Below are positions 26,400 to 39,472 of a DNA stretch of 64,000 nt, in pieces. The DNA comes from Dirofilaria immitis (taxonomy: Eukaryota > Nematoda > Chromadorea > Rhabditida > Onchocercidae). Numbering within the stretch: position 1 is the first letter of the stretch; each line of letters opens with the position of its first letter. The stretch is taken from positions 2,759,501 to 2,823,500 of the forward strand of contig JAKNDB010000092.1 of assembly GCA_024305405.1 (NCBI GenBank). The letters run 5' to 3'. Both the position numbers and the translations under genes were made by a program. A model generated the notes under the pieces. That model was not told the origin of the DNA, searched no databases, and saw only the letters and a program-made list of their open reading frames with translations.

Positions 26400-28379
26400 T
26401 TTGATAAAATTTTGATTTGATTTTTGCGATTTCTTCGGAAACCTTTGAATACATGAATTCAAACAGCATTCCCAAGAATTGATCAAAAATATCACTGGAA
26501 ACCAAAAGTATCTTCACCAAAAGATACAACAATAAGTGTGCATTTATCATTTTATTTAAAAACAATGGCATATTCCTTTACTAGAAAGCTACTGCTTTTT
26601 CACTGTTGAAAATATAAAATCCATCGGATTGGTTGAAATTTCATCATTTCCCTAATATAAATAGTGTTAATATAATTTACGTCTAAAATTTAATTTGCGA
26701 CTTATATGGATTGCATTTCGAAAGAAATTGTTGATAAGGATGCAGTTTTGTAAAAGTAGTAGTGAAAAGTAGTAAAATCGGAATTCTGCTCTAAATTGTA
26801 AGCGAGTACTGAAGTGTAACACAGATAGACGAGACGAACAGCACAGCGAAAGCATCGAAATTATCACTCAAAGTCGTCTCTAACGATAGATATCCTGTTC
26901 ATCAAACTTTCAATGAATAATTAGGCAGCACAATTGTTCACTTAACGACTACGTGAATTATGAACTAAGTACGCACCAAAGCAACAGCTAGAGACGACGC
27001 TTCTCATTGAGACTGAAGAACTGTGGCAAACTTCAAGTACGACAAACAGGTCGAAATGCTGTTAACCGGTTGCGATTTTGCCGCCATCATTTCTTTACGC
27101 ATTGTTTGGAACGCCGCATTGCTTACGAATCATCAACAATGCGGAGCTGGCATGCGACTTAGGAGACCGACCTCGATATACTCAATGCGGTAGCAATTCT
27201 CTTCCCACTGCACTATGAATTCAATTGGAATTGATGTCGATATGAGTGAATATTGTAAAATACTGCTATTTACGAGAATCAATATTACATTGAAATGATG
27301 AGATATTACATTTATACATTTCTGTATGCTAAAACTTGAAAAATAATAATAAGAATTGAATTTAATGAAAATAGTTCACTGATAATAGATAATAAATCAC
27401 TGATATGGCAACAATGGAAGTATTTGCAATATAAAAGCATTGAAATTGAATGAATTATTATTATTATTATTATTCGTTGTCATTTATATCGATTTAATAA
27501 ATGAATATTATTTTAATACTAAAATACTATAATCCTTTATCAGGTTTTCACAGGAAGATATTATGTACAATATGTGAATAAATTCGTCCATTGCAATATT
27601 GGTATAGATGATATTTTCTAATGATATAAGAGCTTTTCATAATATGTGAATAGAGAAATTGAAGATTTCGTGCTATATTGTATGGGAAAAAAGAAATTAA
27701 AAAGTTTCATCAATAGCTACGTAAATAACGATAGGTCAATGTCATCCAACATATAGAACAACACTCTGTCTTATAGTACTCCCTTCATTGAAGAGAATGG
27801 CAATCTACAATTTATCACATTTCAATCCATTCACTATTATTGCCATCATTTCCATCATCATCACTTTAGAGCGGACATCATTTGCTGTTGAAATTTCCAT
27901 CTCTTGTCCCATTTCGTTGTCTATATATCTTCAAATTAGAAAATATTGTTCGTATTGTTATTGTTATTATTATTGCCATTGTTGTGCTTCATCTAGAGCG
28001 GGAGCTCATTTCAGAAGTTTTTTTTTTTTTGCTTCATTCATTTTTGATTTTTAGAATTTGATACGATGAAATTCGCTAAATTAAGAAATTTCTTGTTTTG
28101 GAATTATTAATTATCGGCCCAATTATTTCCTGTCAAAATGAACAGGTTCGATTTATAAACGACGATAATTTGAAATAAGATTTTTCCTTATAAATTTTAT
28201 GTTTAGTCCTAACAAGTTAAATAAAACAAGAATGAAATAACTTGGGGAGTTTTCGACAACAGTAATTTTAAAATGAATTATCGAAGCCTCAGTCTTTCAA
28301 TATAAACATTTTATCTAGCTTGTTGAGTCAAACTTCAAATAGACATTATTTTCATCTAGCTATCAAAAAATTTAAAGAT
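26400..28379. promoter_or_regulatory. intergenic region with a GC-richer promoter-like patch
   Basis: Mostly AT-rich, but 26950-27220 is clearly richer in GC and CpG. It includes a YY1-like GCCGCCATCATTT element at about 27081 and an ACCGGTTGCG block. It lies between the minus-strand thymidylate synthase and the plus-strand gene at 28380, so it may be a divergent promoter region. A short (ATT)n run lies at about 27456-27476. No gene recognised. Confidence 0.35.
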
Positions 28380-31300
28380 ATGGAAATTCACAATTTGAAA
28401 TATCTAATTTGCAGCAGAGAAATCCTATGGCAAATGACAGCATACATTAGTTTATTGTTTGACACAGTGTATCCCATAACACCTTATGTGTCAACAACTT
28501 TCCAGTGTCCTGAAGGCTTTTATCTATCAACTTTTAACACTGCATTTATTGGCAAAGATCGTTACTACAAATTTGCATGTTCAGCGTTTGATAATAATAT
28601 CCATATGGTCTGTTTTTTTTTCAGTCAACTAGGTGTTCATTTTTTGAAATAATTGCTATGATTTGAAATAGATATACAGATAAAATAGTGATTATTATTA
28701 TTATCACTCATATAGCTAACATTGGATCCAATGATATATTCGAATATTTGGAATAATTTATAGAAAACTGAAATACAACTTTTCGATGAAATCTTCGATT
28801 GCTTTATCTTTACAGCAGATGAATGAAACGTGTAAAATATCGGATAGTGCATCATCTCAGTTGGATGACATATATTTAAGTTGCGGAAGCGATCAGGTGA
28901 GAGTTCACTTCACTAACAGACACTAATATCTCGTCGTTCAGCACACAAATCTTTTTCAGACAACGACGATGCCAAAAGATCAGATTTACATTGTTTCCAG
29001 AACATTAGGAGCAAAGCTAATCTTTGATCCAAATACTATACGCTTCTCGAATTATGACGTTTCGATCTATTTACATACAGACACAAACGTAAAAGCACCC
29101 TTTTAGAGAATATCTATCGTTCACTTCTTCGTCTTACTTCCTATTAGAAAAATCGTGATGAAGTGAAGTGAGAGCAAAGCAGTTTACTGTTCTTTGTCAT
29201 ACATCACAAACAAACTTCGTATTAATTTCTTTAATAATACAGTTATCGCTATCTACATGGAATTTTGCAAACGAATGTCGAAGAAACCTGGCTGAAGAGA
29301 TGATAAGAGTTATAAATGGTAATTTAGAATCAGTGAGCTATTAAGTAATTGCGTATCTTTAAATCGACTTACAATTTTTAAATATCTGCCATAGCATAAA
29401 CAAATAATAATGTTGCAATTGCTTCAATCGCAAAATAATCTTCATATTACTATATCTTTTAACAAAATGATTTCTTTAGCACTGTATTATTTTTTGCAGT
29501 ATACAGCGGGTGTCAGAATCATTGAAGATAATTCCGAAACATTCAGTGCATGGCAACTACTTTGCTGTAGTGGTAAATCAGTAAAAATTCGGATACATGA
29601 TTGCATTGATACCAAATTTTTAAATGAGCATCGTCGATCATCAACTTTCTTTACTGGTACACAAATTATACGCAAATGGCAAGCAGTGCTTGATAATAAG
29701 TTAGTTTCATTTTGGTTTCAAATATTAATTTACCTGCTACTGAAGCATATGATTCATCAAGTGTTTCGTTCGAGATTCAAATCACATCTCGAAATTTCAA
29801 TAACAAACTTGGAAATTAATAAGATCCTTTATTAAACAAAAGGAAATAAAGTAAGCAGTGCAAAATGATAAAATAAATACATTGACGAAGCAGTTATTGT
29901 CGCAGTGATTTCTTCATTTACTGCTGTTATACGAATATTATTTTTCATCATATTTACTACAATTTTTTTCTTACAAACTTCTAATTAATAAAATCATAAT
30001 AGCATTTCAATTTAAATTATTGATGTTGCAAGTATTCTTACCACTATTTTATTTACAGCGACTTGCGGTGGTGGCTTCAACTATGTCCAGTAGATGTCAT
30101 AAATAATAAGAGGATACAGGATAATGCTTCGTCACGAGCTCGACGTCAAATTCCATGGCAATGGAATCGTAACCGTTTCGATTCTTTTGTTAGTTTCCAA
30201 GTTTTATGGAAAAATCAATTCTTTATTGTTTAATGATATACAATGTAATCAGTAATCAGAAATTGAAAGTCATTTGGGCAGTAATTGATGCAAAGGCTTA
30301 AAAATAAAGCAAAAATTTATCAAATGTATGACTATTTGCTCATTTATTTATCTTTGATAAATTTTTTTTTACTTCTTTTTATTTTATTTTTTTCGGCCAT
30401 TCTATCTTATACTCTCTTGTACTTTAGTTAAATTATAAAAAGACAAATATTTTCAGAGAGTTGAACCAATGTTCATGAAAGAGGACAGCCCTGGTGATAT
30501 ACGCTCAAGATTTTTCAGTAACATGCATCATGCACAAACAACTTCCGAAACTCCACTTCTCCAATTCGGAACTGAACAAAAAACAGTGCGAAATTCAAAA
30601 GTAAGTTAAATGAATATCTCATAGAAGCAGTAGTAATGATCTGATCTGCTTATAAATATGCAAATCAATCGCTTGATCAGATTAATAGATTCATCAATTA
30701 TTACTTTTAAAAACTATGTCTTTGTACGGAAAGTTTTTGTATAATTGATGCAAAAATTTTAAGTATTAAATCGTTAATCAATATTCTTTTATTACTTCTC
30801 CACTAGCATCACTGAAAACAATGTTTTCAATAACTGCAGTGTTTGGAAACAACCAAAATGTGATAACTTGTTTTTAATTTAAAAGTAATTTGACGTGCTT
30901 GATAAGAAGTCATACAACTTCAATTTGATTTTTGTCCTCTGTTCTTTCATAAAATATATTTTTTATCCTCCAGAAACCAATCGCAAATAGAAATACGAAG
31001 ACCGAACTTGTAACGGAGATGAAATTATCGCAGTCATCAACGTTAAAATCTTTAACTAATGTCATTGAGTCTACAACTTTGTCAGCAGTACAAGAGGATG
31101 TTGCCATTGATTATTACGATATTTATGATGAAAATTTCGATAAATCCAAACACGCAAGTAGACAAGGGATATTAGGGGTGTATCCGATCTCTTGCAAAAT
31201 ATTCAGGTGCTTATCATTATGTTACTTCAGAAATTCTGGTAATATTATTGGCATATTTAATATACGATTGGAAACAATTGATGTTAGTAGCCAAGATGTG

Positions 31301-32271
31301 AGTTATTAGTATCCGCCCTGAATAAATCTGAAATAGCTATTTTTAATAATTTTAATGACCAGCAAAGAAAATCAAAGAATGACGATGATACTGATATTTT
31401 CGTGATGATGGTGCTAATTCCTAATATATATACCTAATTTCTATTAGACTTTCCCAGCTGATAATTGTTATGAGAGAGATTATATGAATTGGTAAGAGAA
31501 AGTATTAAAGAACAATACTGAATGGCCGCAATCGTAATTGATAACTAAAAGCCGTCGCTGCAAAGAACAGCAAAGTATTGTAATGTTCAACATTTAAGGA
31601 TGGCTTATCAATAGCACAAGCAGCTTTACCATCTCATAAAAACAAGTTCATGAGACTACAACGACCACCGATGGACCTGCTTTTCTATTGAGTCGAGATG
31701 AAGATTCGCTAACAATCGGAATGAAACATGATAGCGAAAGTAGTATTAATAATGCAAGACTCAAACTTCAACGGTATATTTTGCATATTATAAATTTTAT
31801 TAAAGTAGCAAACACAGTTTTTCGAGGTCAGAAGAACTTTATTTCACTGTTGCTAACGATATCTTATCAGTATCTTATCATATGCAACCAGTTGTTTTGA
31901 ATAATTTCTGAATTCTTTTCTATCGCATGGGAAATATTTCAGCTGAAAATACACATTCAGGTTTCTAATGCTAAAAACGGTTGAAGATGGGCGGGAAATG
32001 GGAAAGTTTCCTATATTATTTGACAACTTAATTATAGTTGGTATTAAATTATAAATTAAAGTATAAAATAGAAGACGACAATGATATGAGAAATTGCTCA
32101 TTTTGCATTTCTGCTCAAATTACTAAATATTCAATTCTTCTTAGATTTGGGCCAAAACCATCCCGACCAAATGCATCGCAGGCAGTATCAACATCATTCA
32201 AATTGGGTAATCCGGGAGCAATTCAGCAAATGTTTCAATTTTTTGGTCTATGTAAAAGTCATGAATTATAA
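28380..32271 (+). CDS. dermatopontin-like secreted or matrix protein, 10 exons
   Basis: Ten exons join in phase without any break and encode about 479 residues: 28380-28607, 28816-28896, 28960-29088, 29243-29332, 29500-29699, 30059-30188, 30457-30600, 30974-31157, 31647-31773 and 32145-32271. The N-terminal half is Cys-rich with the spacing of dermatopontin-type repeats: [20 protein letters not shown] followed by DRYYKFAC, later [11 protein letters not shown], then [11 protein letters not shown]. In dermatopontin each repeat ends in a D-R-x-W-x-(F/Y)-x-x-C motif. After a possible furin-type site (SSRARRQ) the rest is Ser/Thr/Asn-rich and poorly conserved. The start ATG is the first in its frame; a classical signal peptide is not obvious, so an upstream exon may be missing. 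The weakest splice choices are the donor at 31158 and the acceptor at 31646. The gene structure is convincing; the family is a pattern-based suggestion. Confidence 0.6.
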
Positions 32272-34857
32272 TCATTCTTCGATTCTTTCGCCTCAATGGA
32301 AAAGATTCGTTAGGCTTCTATTAGTAAAAAGAAATATTTTTAATGTAACTTCGAAAAATTCCATGCTTGATATGAAATATGTAAATACTCCAGTTTACAA
32401 TACATCACTCTCCTCATTTCTTCACTTCCGTTATTTTATAACGAAAAAACTTCCCGTTTGTTTCATATATTATGAATATTATTAAAACGACAAATAATCT
32501 CACTTCTGTACGGGCTCAACAGAATTTCATTTCATTAAATGTCGTGAATGACAATTCCTTTTTGATAGCAGGAAACTTCTCCGAGTCATTTCGAAGAATT
32601 AATTTTTCGATTGTTTTTGTGAGAAGAATTGTTTCTTTTACTGGTCGAATTAAAAGCCATTATTTAACTAGCTATCGATTCAAAAATGTATCGCAGGTAA
32701 ACCGAATACGGGAATCTGTACAGCTATAGGAACCTATAAGATGGCATTGTATTATTTCAATATTTTACAAGAAAGCAATAAATTAATCTTGCTGCATTTA
32801 TAAATTTTCGTAAGATTTTTCATAAATTATTAATTTTTACTTAAATTTATCAAACCCCTTTTAATCTCTTTTAACCTCGATTTTTCTGATTCGATTCTTC
32901 CTGACTCCGTTAACACATTGATTTATGCTCAGATATTTTTCATAATGCGTCTGGTAGTAATATAGTAATCAATTTCGAATATGTTCTTTTTTTGTCCCAA
33001 GAATATTGATAAATTTCATTTTGAAACAAACTTAAGAATACCGAAAATTTGAAGAAATAAAACGTAAAACATTATTTATCGGATAAAAGCAACAGTTTAC
33101 TTCAACTAAATCTTCGCATCATTATCTTTTAAGGAACTCTGAACGTAAATGATCCTTAGGAATAGTTCACTGATTCTTTGATCTTCAATTTTTTTTTTTG
33201 TTAAGTTATTCGTAGGAGAGAAGAGGTAAGCTTTAACAGATATTATTTCAATTAACAGTAACGCTCCAAAATTTCATCTCCCATTTTGATTTATTACAGC
33301 TTCACTTCTTCCCTGTTTACTTTTCATTATAACTTTATAAACCTAAGTGTTGTAAACATAAATTTGGATGTTGTAATACATTGTTTGGCAAAAACAGATC
33401 CCTCAGAAGTGTTGTACTACATATTACTTTTTGGCTCAAAAGGCTTTTCTTTATTGGTTCTAGTTGAATTCAAAGAATGGAATATCACATCAAGCAAGAA
33501 AGCTTAATTGAAGCGCATTTATTGTAGCATTTTTATAAATACTCTTAAAGAATAAATAAAGTGAAATTAATCTATACTTAAGTAAATCACTTTAAAAGGA
33601 AAAACGAAAGGCAGAACCGCTTCTATTATTAGAAAATCTTTGACTATTCCAGGTGAATGCTCAATTTTCGAGCAAAGTTTAGCCAAGCGTTGTATAAATA
33701 TACCATCGCACTTTTTCCATTGAATGATAATTTATTGAATTAAAATTGTATGATAAAAGTTGTTGAGGAGATATGGTATGAAATGAATTTTGCTTATAGA
33801 GAAAATGAAAAAAGCAGAGAATGAGAGAATAATTGATTGGAATGGCATCATTCTACTGCTCAATACTTTGATCTATTGATGCTTAATTAAAAAGTGAGGA
33901 AAGGGGTTGAGATGGATGTGTCAAATATTAAGAGGGCTGTATGAGATGATATGTGTATAATAATACATGTTATCTGTTTTCTTGTTGTTACTCTGAGGAA
34001 TTGAACTTTACTCTCACCCAATCATTGATTACTTCCTATTTTCTTATGTACTTGAATTCATTTCCCGGTTTAAAACGATCAGCTTACATGTTACGGATGC
34101 TCACATGATATTTACCTTGTTGACAAATACCACGTGAATAAACCCCTCTTTCTTTCCTCTTTTATTTCGAATTCAAATAGAACAATTTTTGTTCATCGGC
34201 GGATGACCAAATTATCATTCTTCCCGTTACAGAAGCATGACCTTTAACCGATCTAGACTTCCTACAGCGGAACCTGTTTTGGGCCAAAAACTCTATACTC
34301 ACTCGGATCGCCCGGATTTTTGCCCTTGCAGTTGAAGGCTGCAAAGGATAAGAAGAGTATCGACGGCTAATCTTTGATCTCTGGGTTGCGTGTTTATTTC
34401 GGTAACCTTTTGCTGTTAGAATACATTTATTCAGTGGTAGGAGTTGTCGTGAGTTACTCACAAGATGATCGGAAGAATCGATCGAATGGATAGTACTCAT
34501 CGGCTGGTTAACTTTGGTCACTGTCCAGTTGATAATAACCGATGCTCTCTACTAACCAATAACGACCATTTTCTACGCAAAAATGATGGTCATATCAACA
34601 GTGATAATAATGATAAAGATGGTGATGATGACAGTGATCACAATGATAATTTTCTTCTGGTGAATTTTACTTCACTGTTAGGGAAATGACCAAATTTTCT
34701 ATGATGTATAAGTTGGTCCGTTGAATGTTATGCTTTATTCTTATGTGTCCAAATAAAAATCTCTGCTTCTGTTTCTTCAGTAATATAATGTAAATGTATC
34801 CTTTTAAAAGAACTATATCCATCAACTTCATTTACTTATCTCGAAATATTACTTTAG
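32272..34857. other. intergenic, no supported gene
   Basis: Mostly AT-rich. A less AT-rich patch (34150-34690) carries a minus-strand frame of 119 codons at 34521-34162, rich in Arg, Ser and Lys. On the plus strand it carries a frame ending in an Asp/Asn-rich repeat from GATAATAATGAT-like units (34595-34655). Neither frame has a recognisable domain or clear splice partners. The patch may include 5' untranslated or promoter sequence of the kelch gene that starts at 34915. Confidence 0.45.
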
Positions 34858-34914
34858 GAGCCGAAAATACCAGTACAAGATGTATTTCTGCGTGCGAGCG
34901 AATCAGATACATCG

Positions 34915-37900
34915 ATGATTATTCGTAATGAAGAAATTACTTTAAAAATGTATGATAATTCCATGCAGGTAAACTACATGCATTCTATGATGTTTTCATC
35001 ATTTATTTTATAAATTAGCGTTTCTGCTATATTTGCGTTGTTCATTAATATAATAAAGCGCAATAATGCATTTATAAGAAGAAAAATGGAAGAATAGTGA
35101 TCATAACAATTATTTTTTTGTAGGATACGTTGCTATACCATTTGAACACTTTTCGGCGAAATCGTGAACTTTGTGACGTTGTTCTTTTGTTCATGAAAAG
35201 AGATTCTCGCTCATAAGGTCTTATCACTCATTTTTTCTTTTCCACTTAATTATTACTCAATTGTTTCTCTTTCAATAGACATTTTGAGTATTCTTCCAGT
35301 CCAATTCAGTTAAAAAAGCTGTAGTAAATTCTTTGATAAAACATTACCATATTTTAAATTTACGATGAAAATTTCCAGATTGTTCTAGCTGCTTGTTCAC
35401 CTGCGCTTATGGATATGTTTATCAGAAACGAGAATGGAAGTCAGCCTTCAAGTAATTCTTTCAAATGAATATATTTCGAAGATTATTTACGCAACAGCTT
35501 ATCTGCAATTTAGTTTTTCCAGAATGCATGTATTTCGCAAATTGAATTTATGATAGAGATTTTCGAAATGGAACTTTATAATATTGAAAAGTGGGCCTGG
35601 GCATGTTTCTGCAGTGCAGAATGTGTTGCAAATATTGAGAATAGATGTTCCTTTTGCTTGCATGGCAAAGGGTTCTTGTCGCAATGCGGGTAACGAAAAA
35701 TTTTATATGATAGTTATTATAAGAACTAAATTTATTTCTTTTCAAGGTTTTGTCGACTCTTTTCAGCATTATTTTTCTCCATTAAATTCTAATTCTCTAC
35801 CACTAATAGCTGCAGAGCACGTGAGTACAACGATGCTGTCAACAGCAAGCACTATTTCGTTACCGGTAACAACAGTCTTTGCTTCGCCAATTACACCACA
35901 GTCATTTTATGAATTCGCTGAAGCCGATTATGATTGTTTCGAAGCTATTGTGAATTACGCCTATTCTTCTCAGTAAACTTTCAACTATAAAAAATACATC
36001 GATTTCTTCAGTGACATACTTTTGTCCACAATTGTTTTATTAAAGTTTTAGCTGTATTTAACGTATCTACAAAATATTTTCCAGTTTGGAAATAAGTAAC
36101 AGGAAAGTTGGCGAACTCTACAAAACAGCTTGTGCTCTCCAAGTAACTCCGGTCGCCAAAGCTTGTGCCCGATATCTAATCGAAAACCTTAATGTTATGG
36201 ATTGCATAGGTAATCCCTGCGTTACATTTTTGTTTGAAAAAATGTAGCGCGAGGAAACGAAACATAGAAAACTAAAAATCATCAAATAATCCTTTTTTTC
36301 AAATAATGGCAATTTCAGGAATCCGTCGTCAAGCTAACATTAATGATGATGTGCTCGTGGAAAAAGTTGATCATTTCATCGCTAAAAATTTCGCACAGAT
36401 CGTTGATGAAAGTCCGGGATTCACTCATTTGCCTCTTATTAAGGTATTAATGAAAACTGTAAAACTTGGATAACATAAGTTAAATAAATTCGCTGAAGTT
36501 CAGTATTAGAACTTAAAAACTTTAGGTCCGTTTAATTTTGAGTAATGATGATACTAAGCGATTCTGTTGTGGCGAGGATATCGCGTTGCGTGTTGTGCAG
36601 TACTTCCAGTCTTTACCACATATTAATGATCGCGTTGAACAGTGGATTGAACAACTTGTAGAAAAGGTACTTCTAAATCAACGAAAAGAAATAGCTTAAG
36701 ATTGTCGTTTTCAGTACCTAGTTAAAATTAAAACGTATTGAATTTGCAGACACATATATTGTACACGGAGACAGACACCAGATTACAGGATTGTTTAGAA
36801 ATTGATGATCATAGTTCTATAGGAGCATCCGACATTATCCAGGATTACAAACGTACAGGTGGCTATTTACCACGCACATACAGTGGAAGGTAGCTTCAAG
36901 AAATATTTAAAAATTACTTCTATATTTGATCTAATATCAGGAAGGGAACATTATTTGTTATAAATTACTGTTGACATAAATAATCTTTGAAGAAGACACC
37001 ATAAGATATTATTTTTCAGCAGTGTATTGAGTTGCAGACTGCTGCTCATCATATCACAGGTGCTACGCTAGTGCATTTGAATTCAGGTCGTTTGAGCAAC
37101 ACACGACTATCATCAGCAGAAAGTAGTAGTTCATTGAGCTCAAACACTGAGCCTGATGATGAATCTTATAAACTGATCGCTATACAGAAAACTGCCGGTG
37201 AGAATGAAACTAAAATTAAGATATAATTAAGAATGAACATACTATGGATGGTAGTCTAGAGAAAAAAGCAAATAGGTTGTATTGCATAACTTGAACATCA
37301 CTGTTTCTCTGCAAACAATCATTGGATTAATTGCTTTCGTATTTTGATGGTAGTATGATACAGATATCTGAATTTTTTTTTTTTTTTTTTTTTAAATAGG
37401 ATAGAATATCGGAAAACGTAGTTCCAAAAGTATCTTTATTTTTTTATCTTAAGAAGATTTTTGGATTGCGATGGCAGTGTTTCATCGGTGTTTGGTTGCG
37501 CTTAGCATTCAGCTTTCTGAAGCTGAAAGTGTTATAAAACCACACATAACTTCACAGAATGTTGAATCTTCATCTGCTTTTAGAAGAGTGCAACAACCAG
37601 AATTCGGAGAGGAAGCAGTTGTGAAGTTTGAATTCAAATTTTATTTCTAAAGCTTTAAACTATTAAGTTGTTGAGCATTTATACTAATTTTTGAAGAAAG
37701 ATGATGTAGGAGGAATTCTGTAATTTCACTGAAGTAATAATTTTTCAAAGTACTGCGGCATACATTAATGAGATATATTTTTACACATATAATTTCTTAT
37801 AGATATGTAACATCACAAAACATTTCGCATATCCCACTGCCTCAGATGGCGAGTCCAAGATGTTCTGTTGGAGGTGCCTTCATTGATGGGAAAATCATTG

Positions 37901-39472
37901 TTTGTGGTAAGTGTTCTCTATATATTCATGTTGTCAATGGGATTTATTTTTTTGTTAAATATTAGAAATTACAGAATATTAATAGCATTAGAAATTACAG
38001 CATGTTAATCTTCAGTTTACAGGTGGTTATGATCGGGGTAAATGTTTGGAGTCAGTAGAAGAGTATAATTTGTTGGGAAGTAATTGGCGTCGTTTAGCAG
38101 ATATGGCACAATGTCGGGGTCGTTTCGATGTTGCTGTTTTGGGAAACAAAGTTTACGCTGTTGCTGGTGCTTTCTTGCTCTAGTTTAATATATTGAGTAA
38201 GCAGTTTTCGAACTGAACATTCAGTCGAACTTTTTTCTCTGTTCTTCGTAGAATTTTGTTCATAGCATTTCGTCATTAGGAATTTTGTGGTTATGTTTTA
38301 CAGTCATTGTTTATTTGAGCAAGGTAACAATTCTTTCATTAGTAAGGTAGTAGTGGAAGTGTGGATTTGAAAACAGTGGAATGTTACGACTCAAAAATCG
38401 ACAGATGGTCACCAGTAAAATCGTTACATCACGGACGCAGTCATAACGGTTCTTTTACATTCTTAAAGTTAAGAAAACTATATTAAAAAATTTTAAGCTA
38501 GCATATTGAGTTCGAAATTAATTGAAATAATTGGTGCTTCAGAAAAACTCCAAGGAATAAATCACTTCGGCGAGTTGGTTTTTCTTTTTCTTTTGATATA
38601 CTTGTTCAATATTCAATATTTAAAAGTTTTCATGTTCTTCTTTGTTAATTTTAGAATTTATACGAAACTGATTTTAGGCATGAAAATAAAAGTTTTCATT
38701 TCATGTTGTGCTGCTCTGGATGGATTAATCTATTGTATCGGGGCTGTTGCGAGCAGAACGTTTTGGGTGAATGCGAGAGATATAATCCCGAACTAAATGA
38801 ATGGACATCAATAGCGCCGCTACGAATAGCACGTTTTCAGGTAATACTTTCTTGTTTATAATATTACCAAGAGAAAACATTTATATAACTTCTATTGAAA
38901 ATCTCTTGCTAGGCTGGTTGTACTTCATGGCGTGGTCTCGTGATTGTTTGTGGAGGATGCAGTGGTTGGAAATGTCTGGATTCAGTTGATGCCTTTTACC
39001 CAAAGACAGGAAAATGGCAAAGATTAGCTCCTTTGAAAACAGCTAGACGTGGATCTGCTGTCGCTGTGGTAAAAGGTTTGTTAGAAAGTTAGAAAGTTTT
39101 TCAGACACATCCTCGGAAATAAAACTTTACACAGTTTTACTATTACCAGATAATGCATTGATTGATATGTTTCTCATCTAGAAAAAAAACTTTCTAGATT
39201 CTTTATTTGTTATTGGCGGTCATGATGGTACGCATTCGTTAAATTCAGTGGAGATCTTGGATGATCCAACTGGAGAATGGCGTTCAGGTCCATCGCTTAC
39301 TATCCCACGTGCTAATGTTAAGGCTGCAGTAACTTCTGATGATGAAATATATCTTCTGGGTGGTTTCGATGGAACACAATTCCTTTCTTCTATTGAAGTG
39401 CTTAGCAGCGGTTCGGATTTATTTTTCCCACCATTTTTAATGAATTATTTTAAAAAAATGGGAAAACTGTAG
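34915..39472 (+). CDS. IVNS1ABP: BTB-BACK-kelch protein, IVNS1ABP-like
   Basis: Sixteen exons: 34858-34968 (first ATG 34915), 35124-35217, 35379-35451, 35816-35972, 36085-36209, 36319-36443, 36526-36666, 36750-36889, 37020-37197, 37454-37625, 37803-37906, 38023-38166, 38347-38448, 38678-38840, 38913-39075 and 39198-39472. Order: BTB (LNTFRRNRELCDVVLLF, IVLAACSPALMDMF), BACK helices (KVGELYKTACALQV, ARYLIENLNVMDCIG), a Ser-rich linker, then about six kelch repeats. Repeat order and wording match human IVNS1ABP closely (IIVCGGYDRGKCLESVEEYN, GWKCLDSVDAFYPKTGKW, YLLGGFDGTQFLSSIEV). The human protein binds actin and acts in splicing-related and stress roles. Breaks: A4 at 35196-35199 (two bases short to reach EILAHK), G4 at 38740-38743 (one short, splitting the IGGCCEQN motif), and a one-base phase gap between 36889 and 37020. 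All sit at runs or junctions, so I treat the gene as functional. Confidence 0.88.

Noticed and set aside
34162..34521. 119-codon Arg/Ser-rich minus-strand frame
   Set aside because: No domain, no splice partners, and overlap with the likely 5' region of the kelch gene; kept only as a note.
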